Assembly (NCBI GenBank): GCA_015063195.1 | Contig: SUSX01000003.1 | Coordinates: 1-60,155 of the forward strand | Direction of reading: 5' to 3' | Length of the DNA stretch: 60,155 nucleotides | Origin: Thermoplasmata archaeon | GTDB taxonomy: Archaea; Thermoplasmatota; Thermoplasmata; Methanomassiliicoccales; Methanomethylophilaceae | Shown here: positions 48,086 to 57,194 of the stretch, piece after piece | Layout of the letters: every line of letters starts with the position of its first letter | Position numbering within the stretch: position 1 is the stretch's first letter | The notes under the pieces: generated by a model | The model's input: the letters and a program-made list of their open reading frames with translations, nothing else | What the model was told of the DNA's origin: nothing | Database searches by the model: none | Position numbers and translations under genes: made by a program

Positions 48086-49203
48086 TGGATCGCAAGGATT
48101 GTGTTTCTGATGTTGAGACTGTTGTCATCAAGATAGGTACATCTTCCATCACAGGCGGAACGTCTGGTGTATCAGAAGAGTTCATGGACTCCGTTGCCAG
48201 ACAGGTGAAGGAAGTCAAAGATATGGGCAAAGATGTTCTGATAGTTTCATCCGGTGCAATAGGCGTAGGATTGCTGGCACTCAATGCCAAGCCTAAACCG
48301 AGAGAGGTCCCGATACGTCAGGCAGCAGCATCCGTAGGTCAGGGAATACTGATGCAGAAATGGAGTGAGAGCTTCCAAAAATACGGAATCATCACCGCAC
48401 AGATCCTTCTGACCCTGGATTTCTACTCTGACCGTGAGAAGTACCTCAATCTCAGGAATGCAATTCATACGTTGCTGAAACACGGTGCAGTTCCAATCAT
48501 CAATGAGAACGATGTGGTGTGTGTCAAAGAGATTGATGCAATGTTCGGTGATAATGACACTCTCTCCGCACATGTCTGCAGTAAGATGGATGCGGATCTT
48601 TTGATAATATTATCTGATGTTGACGGTCTTTATGATAAAAATCCCAAGATCTACTCCGATGCCAATCTCATTAGCATAGTCGACGGTGTTGATGACAACA
48701 TCAGATCCATGGCCGGAGATCCAACTACCCGGGTGGGTGTCGGAGGCATGAAGACTAAACTCAATGCTGCTGAGATATGCAGGGATGCAGGTTGCGGTAT
48801 GATCATTGCCAACAGTCATGCTCCGGATGTAATCGTCAGAGCTGTATCGGGTGAGGATGTCGGAACTTACTTTAGGACAAGCAACCGTGAGAGGAAGAAA
48901 CTCATATGGATCAAGGCAGCCAAATCCGAAGGTTCTATCTATGTCGATTCAGGCGCAGTAAATGCACTCAACAAACACATGAGTCTTCTGTCGGTGGGAA
49001 TCAGGGATGTCAAAGGACGTTTCGACAGAGGCGATGTGGTTGACATTGTATGTGAAGGAAAAGTTGTTGCCAAAGGAATTACGGATTATAATTCCGAGGA
49101 TACTTTCAAGATCAGAGGGCTGCACAGTGACCGTATCGCAGACGTACTGGGTCACAAGAGTTACGATGACGTCATAAGAAGCGAAAACATCGTTCTTATG
49201 TAA
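48085..49203 (+). CDS. proB: glutamate 5-kinase with C-terminal PUA domain
   Basis: VVIKIGTSSITGG, VSSGAIGVGLLAL, QAAASVGQGILMQKW, PIINENDVV, TRVGVGGMKTKLNAAEICRDAGCGMIIANS; PUA-like tail. Confidence 0.96.
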   Translation: MDRKDCVSDVETVVIKIGTSSITGGTSGVSEEFMDSVARQVKEVKDMGKDVLIVSSGAIGVGLLALNAKPKPREVPIRQAAASVGQGILMQKWSESFQKYGIITAQILLTLDFYSDREKYLNLRNAIHTLLKHGAVPIINENDVVCVKEIDAMFGDNDTLSAHVCSKMDADLLIILSDVDGLYDKNPKIYSDANLISIVDGVDDNIRSMAGDPTTRVGVGGMKTKLNAAEICRDAGCGMIIANSHAPDVIVRAVSGEDVGTYFRTSNRERKKLIWIKAAKSEGSIYVDSGAVNALNKHMSLLSVGIRDVKGRFDRGDVVDIVCEGKVVAKGITDYNSEDTFKIRGLHSDRIADVLGHKSYDDVIRSENIVLM

Positions 49204-49220
49204 ATGTGATAGAAGATGAG

Positions 49221-49293
49221 TGGACCTGGCCGGAATCGAACAGGCGGTCTTTGCCGTGTGAAGGCAACGTCATAACCACTAGACCACAGGTCC
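49221..49293 (-). tRNA. tRNA-Val (anticodon CAC), CCA not encoded
   Basis: Reverse strand GGACCTG...CAGGTCC acceptor, anticodon stem TTGCC-TTCACAC-GGCAA with CAC at 34-36, T loop TTCGATT. Confidence 0.9.
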
Positions 49294-49421
49294 CTATCCA
49301 CCGTTAGGGGTAGCCGATATTTAAGACTTCTATACGCGCGCATATAATGTACCAATTTTGATGCATTTCTCGGTACAATGCAAACATTACCTTTATGATA
49401 TGAGGAGCCATTCTGCGTTTT

Positions 49422-50831
49422 ATGTCTGATACCCGTACCATTATGGAGCTTACAGATGGAACAGAAGAGGACCGCATGTATGAAGGTGCATTGAATGCAG
49501 TCCTTCACACCGATAAGAAGGATTACCCCTGTTATGTAGGCGGACTTATGGTAGCATCCGGTCACGAATATCCTGTGGCAAGTCCAATTGACAGCAGCAT
49601 CATTTTCGGAACATTCCAGGAGCCTGAAGAGGGACTTACCGACCGTGCAGTTGTAGTTGCAGCTGAGGCATTCAAAACATGGTCCAAGACCGATGCCGAT
49701 GAAAGGATTGAAATCTTCGACAAATTACTGGATATGGTAACCCGTCAGAGGTACAGACTCACAGCATTGCTGACAATTACAGCGGGAATGACGAGGGATG
49801 AAGCATTCTCAGAGGTCGACAGACTCATCGAAGTGATTGATGAGGCATGTCAGGATCTTTCTGAAGGAAAGTCCGGAAAACCACAGGGAGTATGGGCAAT
49901 TCTTTCGGCGCATAACTCACCTATGGCATCCCCAATAGGATATGCAGTGGCAGCCATGCTTGCAGGAAATACAGTCGTAATGATTCCGTCTAAATATGTT
50001 CCTGTCCCGATATATACAATATACAATCTTATGGTGCAGGCAGGATTGCCTGATGGCGTATTCAATCTGATTACCGACAGATTTGATTCATCTACCGTTT
50101 CATTGGCAAACAACATGGATTTGGCCGGAATAGTCGCAACAGGGTCCGGAGACAGGTTGGAGAATCTTATGTTCATGCAGGCCGATGATGAAATCAACTT
50201 CATCAACGAACTGAAAGGAATGAATCCTATTTTTATCTACAAACCGTCAGGAATGAAGGATGCCGTTAGAAAGGTTGTGAAATCCGCATTCTCGTTCGCA
50301 GGACAGAGAATCGACTCATGTTCAAAGGTAGTTGTGACAGAGAAGGAACAGAAACAGTTCCTTGAGATTCTTTTAGAAGAGGTCAAAAACCTTAAGATAG
50401 GGGATCCCGCAGCACCTGAGACGAATCTTGGTCCCATCGTGTCCAAGGAACAGTTTACACTCTTCGAGAAGAAAGTTTCAGAATATTCGGACTATCTCAT
50501 CTACGGAGGCAGACGTGTAATGGATATTGAGACAGAAGCAGGATATTACGTTACACCTGCAATATTCATGGGCGTACCGGAAGAAGAGGATCTGAACAAT
50601 ATGGATTTCTCCCTCCCGATTCTAACAGTACAGATCGTTGAGACTGTAGATGATGCAATCGATGCCATCAACTGTTCTGAATATGGACTTTCAGCAGGAA
50701 TCATCACTAAAGATGATGAGATCGCTGATAAGTATGTCAGGGAGATAAATGCTGATGAAGTATTCATCAACGATCCAAGCATTATAATCGGAAGTGCCTG
50801 CAAAGCAAAATTGGAGAACTTCCTGGAATAA
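49422..50831 (+). CDS. aldehyde dehydrogenase superfamily protein lacking the canonical catalytic Cys
   Basis: ALDH fold markers NSPMASPIGYAVAAMLAGNTVVMIPSK, VATGSGD, INELKGMNPIFI, AGQRIDSCSKVVV, GPIVSKEQF. Confidence 0.88.
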   Translation: MSDTRTIMELTDGTEEDRMYEGALNAVLHTDKKDYPCYVGGLMVASGHEYPVASPIDSSIIFGTFQEPEEGLTDRAVVVAAEAFKTWSKTDADERIEIFDKLLDMVTRQRYRLTALLTITAGMTRDEAFSEVDRLIEVIDEACQDLSEGKSGKPQGVWAILSAHNSPMASPIGYAVAAMLAGNTVVMIPSKYVPVPIYTIYNLMVQAGLPDGVFNLITDRFDSSTVSLANNMDLAGIVATGSGDRLENLMFMQADDEINFINELKGMNPIFIYKPSGMKDAVRKVVKSAFSFAGQRIDSCSKVVVTEKEQKQFLEILLEEVKNLKIGDPAAPETNLGPIVSKEQFTLFEKKVSEYSDYLIYGGRRVMDIETEAGYYVTPAIFMGVPEEEDLNNMDFSLPILTVQIVETVDDAIDAINCSEYGLSAGIITKDDEIADKYVREINADEVFINDPSIIIGSACKAKLENFLE

Positions 50832-50839
50832 AAACAAAC

Positions 50840-50861
50840 CCAGGCTGTATAAACAGCCTGG
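50840..50861. terminator. 9-bp perfect hairpin between convergent ALDH-like gene and radical SAM gene
   Basis: CCAGGCTGT-ATAA-ACAGCCTGG followed by ATTTTATTT. Confidence 0.7.
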
Positions 50862-50869
50862 ATTTTATT

Positions 50870-51628
50870 TCAAAATCCTGAAACAGTCACCTTTTTGACA
50901 TATTTCTTTGCAATTTCGACCATATTCATAATTGTCTTCTGCTTATACGGTGAAATATGATTCAGTGTCGGATCAAGACATGATCCCGGTTTGAATTGAT
51001 TGATACGATAGCATTTTGCACCCTTGATGGAGGCGCAGATGGATTCTATGTCATCCTCGGTTATGTGTATGGGGACAACAGTGGTTGTGAATTCATAGTC
51101 GATACCCGAGTCCATTATAATTTCTATACTTTTCTCGATATCTTCAGGATCAACTATGGCATAGGATGTCATTGCATAATCTTCGGCTGTAAGCGGTGCT
51201 TTGATGTCCATGGAAACGAAATCCACAAGATTCGCACCGATAAGATCATCCAATACGGCAGGCATACTGCCGTTCGTATCGAGTCTTATCTTTTTACCCA
51301 TAGTTCTTACTACTTTCAAAAATTTGTAAAGATCACTGTGCACCAACGGTTCTCCGCCGGTGATGATGACACCTTCAATGGATTCGGTGTTTTCAATTGT
51401 TCTGAGAATTTCATCCGTATTCAGGAAATTCTCTTTCTTTTCTATTTCCTCAGATGCATAACAGTAAGGGCATCTGAAGTTACATCCTGCAGTGAAAACC
51501 TGACAGCATATGATGTCGTTCCATTCAATCGTATTCGTTTTGATGAATTTCGCAACCTTCATCGATCGGAGTATAGCAACATGTTTATTCAATATTTCGG
51601 AGCGTGTCGATTTCAGGAATTCTGTCAA
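50870..51628 (-). CDS. radical SAM activating enzyme-like protein (NrdG2/PflA-type)
   Basis: CQVFTAGCNFRCPYCYASEEI (CX3CX2C), GVIITGGEPLVHSDLYKFLKVVRTMGKKIRLDTNGSMP. The true start may be internal (MKVAKFIK, near 51562). Confidence 0.87.
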   Translation of the reverse strand: MTEFLKSTRSEILNKHVAILRSMKVAKFIKTNTIEWNDIICCQVFTAGCNFRCPYCYASEEIEKKENFLNTDEILRTIENTESIEGVIITGGEPLVHSDLYKFLKVVRTMGKKIRLDTNGSMPAVLDDLIGANLVDFVSMDIKAPLTAEDYAMTSYAIVDPEDIEKSIEIIMDSGIDYEFTTTVVPIHITEDDIESICASIKGAKCYRINQFKPGSCLDPTLNHISPYKQKTIMNMVEIAKKYVKKVTVSGF

Positions 51629-51674
51629 CCATAGGCAACGTTAGGTTTATTCTTCATACTACATTCACGGTACT

Positions 51675-53183
51675 ATGAGTAGAAAGGTCACGTTCCTGCC
51701 TTCAAACATTACGGTATCTGCGGAGGATGGCGAAGTCATATCCTCTGTAGCAAAATCTGCCGGTCTGTCGATATCGACTCCTTGCGGAGGCGACGGAAGA
51801 TGCGGCAGATGTTTGGTTGCCGTCGAAGGAAAAGGCAATGTTCTCGCATGCAAGACTTTGGTTGACGGGGACATGACCGTTACGATCCCGGAGGATACAG
51901 GAAAGGTTGTCGCAGCCAAGGATTATTCAGAATCCGTATTGGATGACTTCACTCCCCTGTCAGACGGACTCGGTGTTGCGGTGGATATCGGAACAACCAC
52001 TGTTGCATTGGATGTACTGGATATGTCTGACGGACATGTTATCTCTTCAGCGGCTGATGTCAACGGACAGAAGAGGCTCGGAGACGATGTACTTGCCAGG
52101 ATACAGTATGCATCCGAAGGCGGAACAGAAGAGCTAAGATCTTTGGTTCTTAAGACCATTGACAATCTGATTGATACATCATCAAAGGACATTGACCGTT
52201 CGGATATTACATCCGTATACATTGCAGGTAACACTGTGATGGAGCATCTGTTCCTTGGCGTGGATCCTACACCGATAAGGTGTGAACCATATGAGCCAGT
52301 TGTTAAAGAGGCAGAGATTACGGGAGAGGAAAGCGGACTGAACATTCCACCGTCAGCGAAGGTTGTTACAATGCCTTGTATCTCCGCATATGTGGGAGGA
52401 GACATAACAAGTGATATTGTGTTCTCCGGCATGGACAGGTCTGAAGGAATATGCCTTCTTATCGATGTAGGGACCAACGGAGAAGTGGCTCTTGGAAATG
52501 CGGATCTGATGATTGTATGTTCGTCTTCTGCAGGTCCTGCATTCGAAGGCGGAAACCTGAAATCAGGTATGTTGGCCAAACCAGGTGCCATTGACAGTGT
52601 ACACATCGACGGATCGGAGATCAGATATACCGTAATCGGAGACACCGAACCGAAAGGAGTCTGCGGTTCAGGAATAATAGATCTGATATCCCAGCTCTTT
52701 AAGGCAGGTTTCATAGACAAACGCGGAAACTTTACTGAGATATCAGGTGCAGTCGACGGCACATTCGTTTTTGGAAATAATATTTCGATATCCGAAGCAG
52801 AAATCAAAGATGTCATAATGACTAAGGCCGCAATCTATTCAGCAGCCAAGTCACTTGTGAGAAACATCGGGTTGGATTTCAATGATCTGGATAAGGTGTA
52901 TATAGCGGGAGGGTTCGGAAACTACATAGATATGGAGTCTGCCATAACCATGGGGATGTTCCCTGATGTTCCCCGCGATAAGTATGTGTATCTCGGTAAT
53001 TCATCCTTAGCAGGTGCCAGAAGTGCATTGTTGTCGGAAACATTCAGGAACAGGATCTCCTATGTATTCCAGAGGATGACATATCTGGATCTCAGTTCCG
53101 ATCCTGTGTTCTACGATGAATACATGTCAGCTCAGTTCCTTCCGCATACCGATTCAGCTCAGTTCCCTTCCGTCCGCTATTAA
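51675..53183 (+). CDS. RACo-like ASKHA reductive activator of corrinoid protein (N-terminal [2Fe-2S], DUF4445-type)
   Basis: CGGDGRCGRCLVAVEGKGNVLAC ferredoxin motif; ASKHA motifs GVAVDIGTTTVALDVLD, VYIAGNTVMEHLFLG, LLIDVGTNGEVALG, GVCGSGIIDLISQLF, VYIAGGFGNYIDMESA. Confidence 0.9.
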   Translation: MSRKVTFLPSNITVSAEDGEVISSVAKSAGLSISTPCGGDGRCGRCLVAVEGKGNVLACKTLVDGDMTVTIPEDTGKVVAAKDYSESVLDDFTPLSDGLGVAVDIGTTTVALDVLDMSDGHVISSAADVNGQKRLGDDVLARIQYASEGGTEELRSLVLKTIDNLIDTSSKDIDRSDITSVYIAGNTVMEHLFLGVDPTPIRCEPYEPVVKEAEITGEESGLNIPPSAKVVTMPCISAYVGGDITSDIVFSGMDRSEGICLLIDVGTNGEVALGNADLMIVCSSSAGPAFEGGNLKSGMLAKPGAIDSVHIDGSEIRYTVIGDTEPKGVCGSGIIDLISQLFKAGFIDKRGNFTEISGAVDGTFVFGNNISISEAEIKDVIMTKAAIYSAAKSLVRNIGLDFNDLDKVYIAGGFGNYIDMESAITMGMFPDVPRDKYVYLGNSSLAGARSALLSETFRNRISYVFQRMTYLDLSSDPVFYDEYMSAQFLPHTDSAQFPSVRY

Positions 53184-53209
53184 ATACAATCACTGTAATG
53201 TAGTGCCCG

Positions 53210-54217
53210 ATGGACTGGAATTTTGCTACTACTCTTATCGGTTCTTTACCGTACAGTGATCCGAAAGAAGCTGTTGATAAGATCATCAACGGCTCTGTTG
53301 ACTGCCCGTCGTGGCCTCAGCTCTCGGGAAGGGGATACACAGAAAGTATGTATCTCCAAACAGGTGAACAGCTCCCCGGACTCAACGTTGAGGGTGACAA
53401 GGTCTCTGTGGATTTGGATTGTTATGATCCTACCGAGGCATACATGGCAATCCTGGAAGAGAATGTAGATTATTTCCGCCCAACTGAGGAACATAATGCA
53501 GGGCTCTTTGAGCTTCTTACGCATGATGTGTCCGATGCTACTGCCGTCAAAGGACAGGTTACAGGAGCAATCAGTGAAGGATTACAGGTTCAGGATTCCA
53601 CGGGAAGGTCAGTCATTTATGACGAATCCTATTCCGAGATTGTAAGAAAGACCGTTAATATGGTTGCAAAATGGCAAGCTCGTGAGTTGAAGAAACTGAA
53701 TGATAATGTAATCATATTCTTCGACGAACCCTCACTCTCTTTGCTCGGAACTCCTTTTGCATCCATCTCCGATGTGGATGCGGCAAAATGGATCAACGAG
53801 TCCATGGAAGGGGTGGACTGTCACAAGGCTATTCACTGTTGCGGAAATACTAACTGGACTTTGATTCTCGGAACGAACATAGATATTCTGAATTTTGACG
53901 CATACGGTTACGGAAAGTCCATTACGTTATTCCCGGATGATGTCAAAGCATTCCTTGAAAGAGGAGGAACACTTGCCTGGGGTATTGTACCTAACAATGA
54001 GAACGTAGAGAAGGAAACTGCAGAATCATTGGCGGATAAGTTGGACTCATATCTCAACGATCTGATATCCAAAGGTGTACCCGAGAATCTTTTGGTCAGA
54101 CAGTCTATGATTACACCTCAGTGCGGTCTCGGCGGAACGGATGTTGAACTTGTCGATCCGATACTTGTATTGTTGGCAGATGTCTCTGCAGAGATGAAGA
54201 GGAGGCATGTTCTGTGA
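53210..54217 (+). CDS. core (folate-independent) methionine synthase-like protein, UroD/MetE-C family
   Basis: 335 aa; TTLIGSLPYSDPKEAVDKII, VIIFFDEPSLSLLGTPFA, HKAIHCCGNTNWTLIL, QSMITPQCGLGGTDVEL (candidate Zn ligands). Confidence 0.82.
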   Translation: MDWNFATTLIGSLPYSDPKEAVDKIINGSVDCPSWPQLSGRGYTESMYLQTGEQLPGLNVEGDKVSVDLDCYDPTEAYMAILEENVDYFRPTEEHNAGLFELLTHDVSDATAVKGQVTGAISEGLQVQDSTGRSVIYDESYSEIVRKTVNMVAKWQARELKKLNDNVIIFFDEPSLSLLGTPFASISDVDAAKWINESMEGVDCHKAIHCCGNTNWTLILGTNIDILNFDAYGYGKSITLFPDDVKAFLERGGTLAWGIVPNNENVEKETAESLADKLDSYLNDLISKGVPENLLVRQSMITPQCGLGGTDVELVDPILVLLADVSAEMKRRHVL

Positions 54218-54954
54218 TTATAGCATTTGCTGGCAAGGGCGGTGTAGGAAAAAGCACAATTTCATCTCAGTTGATCAGGGAACTTTCAAAGAAAGACATC
54301 GTTCTTGCAGTGGATGCAGATCCCAATTCAAATCTCGGAGAGAAGTTGGGAATCGAGACATACGGGACCATCGGACGTATAAGGAATGAACTTGTAGCAG
54401 ATCCGGATCAGGTGCCTCCCAGTGTCAGTAAACAGGATTACATCCTGAACAAGGTCATGCAGGCTGTATCTGAAGATGACAGGATAGATCTGCTTGTAAT
54501 GGGTAGGCCTGAGGGAGAAGGATGTTATTGTTTTGTGAACGATATTCTCAGGAATTGCTTCTCTGATATGATTCCGAGATACAAATTCACAGTCGTTGAC
54601 AATGAAGCAGGAATGGAGCATCTTTCCAGAAAAGTCCTTCCCAAAGCAGATGTGTTTGTCTTCGTTTCAGATCCTACAATGACAGGTGTCAGAACTGCAG
54701 CACGTCTTTCGGATCTTGCGGATGAGATAGGAATGAAGGTTGACCGCAGGATATTGGTAATCAACAATCTGATCAGTGGCGATCCCACAGTACTCATACA
54801 GGAAGCTGAGAGACTCGGCTTAAAAGAAGTACTGGTTATCAATCACGATTCTGCAGTCACTGACTGTGCGATGAAAGGAGAAAAAATAGAAGTGCCAGCA
54901 GACTCGGCATTCGCCAAGTCCGTGGCACAGCTCTCGGAGATTATTCTGAAGTAA
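54214..54954 (+). CDS. cooC: CooC/AcsF-like ATPase, CODH/ACS metal-cluster maturation factor
   Basis: MIIAFAGKGGVGKSTISSQLIRELSKKDIVLAVDADPNSNLGEKLG, VMGRPEGEGCYCFVNDILRNCF, VVDNEAGMEHLSRKVLPKADVFVFVSDPTM. Confidence 0.92.
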   Translation: MIIAFAGKGGVGKSTISSQLIRELSKKDIVLAVDADPNSNLGEKLGIETYGTIGRIRNELVADPDQVPPSVSKQDYILNKVMQAVSEDDRIDLLVMGRPEGEGCYCFVNDILRNCFSDMIPRYKFTVVDNEAGMEHLSRKVLPKADVFVFVSDPTMTGVRTAARLSDLADEIGMKVDRRILVINNLISGDPTVLIQEAERLGLKEVLVINHDSAVTDCAMKGEKIEVPADSAFAKSVAQLSEIILK

Positions 54955-56260
54955 TCTCTCTGAGATGCTTCGGAATGTCTCTTGATTCGTTTGTACCGAC
55001 GATAACCTTCCTGTTGATCATTTCCTGGAGTTTTCCGGACATACGTGTGACCAGACCGGGAATGATTACAGGACCGTCTGTCTTGTTCAGAACGCCAGAT
55101 TCTTCGAACGCTTCTACAATACGTTCAGGTTCGAACTTTCCTGCAGAATAAGCGGTAAGTACGGATAATCCCTCTGTGTTGACAATCTGTAACCATACAG
55201 GAATCTTGGACTTCTCGATATCTGCACGTACTGTGAAGTATGTAAGCGAGAAGTTCGTTGTAAACATGATCGGTGAATGCTCATCGGGATTTCCGATAGG
55301 ATAGAGATCCTGTTTGACCTGAATCGGAACCTGCGGGTCTGTGTAGATGTTCTGTCTCAGTGTGAACAGTGGCAGAGCTTCGTAACTCTTCAGATCATCG
55401 AAGATCACAAGACTTCCGTATTTCAGTGTTGAGATAACTGCAGTGGAAACTGCATACTCCCCGTATCCCACTCTGTTCATCAGAGGATATCCGAGAGGTT
55501 TGAATTTCTTCTTAATGGCTGCACGTCTTGCAATTGTGTGTCTCTCCAGACATTCGTTGATGTTCTTGGGACTGAGATCAAGAATGAAGTTGCTGTATCC
55601 AAGGGATTCACCCTTCTTGACCAAATCGACTGCATTGTCCATATCCTTACAGATAAGTCCGAGTGCACATCCGTATTCCTTGGCCAAAGGTACAAGTGCA
55701 TCCACGTTTCCGTCATCTGCACCGTATATGAGTGGAAGTCTATCCTTACAGATTTCCATGGCTGCCTTTATGCAGTCTGTATTGTCAGTTTCAAGTATGA
55801 TTCCGTCCTCCCATTCGGAACAGATAAGTTTCACTGCATCCGCATAAGTGTTCGGATCGGAAGATGCACATTTCACTGAAATCAGGTCGACCTTGAAGAT
55901 CATACCGATTCTGTCGAATGAAAGTGATTTTACATGTGCTACACGTTCTTTAATAGCATCTTCACCGATGTTATCTGAAATGGATATGGCATATGCGATG
56001 GGGTTGTCGAAACGACGTTCATGTCTGTAAAGGACGGTTTCTCCCCCCATTGTAATGTTGCCTACCTTCACTGTTTTAACGGGAGGTGCGGATGCTTCTG
56101 CAAGAGTTTCCTTGGCTTCCTGTTGAACATGGGGGCAGTCCTCGATACTTGCCTTCTGGTTGGACAGAAGCATAGCGAATGCGAGACATGTAGGTTGTCC
56201 GCAGTCCTTACAGTTGGTCTTCGGTAAGAGTTTGAAGAATTCAATTGCTGTCGGCATCAA
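54941..56260 (-). CDS. acsC: corrinoid iron-sulfur protein large (gamma) subunit
   Basis: FFKLLPKTNCKDCGQPTCLAFAMLLSNQKASIEDCPHV [4Fe-4S] motif and TIM-barrel region KVGNITMGGETVLYRHERRFDNP. Confidence 0.93.
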   Translation of the reverse strand: MMPTAIEFFKLLPKTNCKDCGQPTCLAFAMLLSNQKASIEDCPHVQQEAKETLAEASAPPVKTVKVGNITMGGETVLYRHERRFDNPIAYAISISDNIGEDAIKERVAHVKSLSFDRIGMIFKVDLISVKCASSDPNTYADAVKLICSEWEDGIILETDNTDCIKAAMEICKDRLPLIYGADDGNVDALVPLAKEYGCALGLICKDMDNAVDLVKKGESLGYSNFILDLSPKNINECLERHTIARRAAIKKKFKPLGYPLMNRVGYGEYAVSTAVISTLKYGSLVIFDDLKSYEALPLFTLRQNIYTDPQVPIQVKQDLYPIGNPDEHSPIMFTTNFSLTYFTVRADIEKSKIPVWLQIVNTEGLSVLTAYSAGKFEPERIVEAFEESGVLNKTDGPVIIPGLVTRMSGKLQEMINRKVIVGTNESRDIPKHLREITSE

Positions 56261-57186
56261 ATCTCACCTCTCAGTTCGTCACAGTATCCTTTGAGCATAT
56301 CTGCTGCTCCGGGTCCGCGCATGATAATTATGTCTGCACCCGAGAGGACTGCACACAGTGCTGTGATGGCTTCCCACCAGGTGACCCTGAGTTTTACGTC
56401 GCCGATTGTAGGGTCATCATCACAGATGGCATCACCTACGTTCCAGGATTCGGTACAGTCGCACACCATGGGGATCTGCAACATTTTGTCTCCCATGAGT
56501 GCTGCCATTCTGATCCTTTCGTTGACTGAATATGAGTAATCCAATCCCATTCCCAACGGAGACATGAGGGGATCCATGACAATATCGTTTTTTTTGACTC
56601 CGAAATCTGTCAGAAGGATGTTCATCTGTTTTGCGAGATTGACATCCAGATTGGAGAATCCGAGTACGATGTGATTGTTGGCAATGGCGATAGAAGCCAT
56701 CTTCTTGTATTCATCCTCATCCACCTTGGAAAGGATGAGTCTTGTATCGGTGACTGTCTCACAGATCTTAGTAAATGCAGGGATGTCATACTCAGGTATT
56801 CCGCATCCGCATATCATTATCGGGAGCTGTGTGATGTCCGAGATCTTCTTCACAAGTTCTGTTGCGGATTCGGGTGTTGTGTTTCCTTTGGACGGATCAA
56901 GTCCTGCAAACCTGATGCAGATGATATCTGCGCCCATGGATCTCCACATGTCAGCCCATTCAACAGGGTCGTTCTGACGTCCGTCGAACATATCTGCTGC
57001 CAGTTGAGGGTATCCTTCAAGACAGTCGAATATCTCTCCTGCAATCATCGGTCTTCTCTTAACAGGATTCTCAAAGGAAAGGAAAGGCATTCCTTTGATG
57101 CCTCCTGCGATGTAGTCCCCTTTACCTATCGGGACGTCTTCTATCGCTCCTGTATATTTTTCTGCGACATCTGGTATTTCTGACAT
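56257..57186 (-). CDS. acsD: corrinoid iron-sulfur protein small (delta) subunit
   Basis: 309 aa; WADMWRSMGADIICIRFAGLDPSKGNTTPESATELVKKI, PIMICGCGIPEYD, DIVMDPLMSPLGMGLDYSYSVNERIRMAAL, VTWWEAITALCAVLSGADIIIMRGP. Confidence 0.93.
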   Translation of the reverse strand: MSEIPDVAEKYTGAIEDVPIGKGDYIAGGIKGMPFLSFENPVKRRPMIAGEIFDCLEGYPQLAADMFDGRQNDPVEWADMWRSMGADIICIRFAGLDPSKGNTTPESATELVKKISDITQLPIMICGCGIPEYDIPAFTKICETVTDTRLILSKVDEDEYKKMASIAIANNHIVLGFSNLDVNLAKQMNILLTDFGVKKNDIVMDPLMSPLGMGLDYSYSVNERIRMAALMGDKMLQIPMVCDCTESWNVGDAICDDDPTIGDVKLRVTWWEAITALCAVLSGADIIIMRGPGAADMLKGYCDELRGEI

Positions 57187-57194
57187 GTAAGCAC

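Noticed and set aside
50996-51634. 212-aa ORF on + strand
   Set aside because: Antisense to the radical SAM activase-like gene.
51923-52816. 297-aa ORF on - strand
   Set aside because: Antisense to the RACo-like gene; S/P-rich mirror translation without recognisable motifs.
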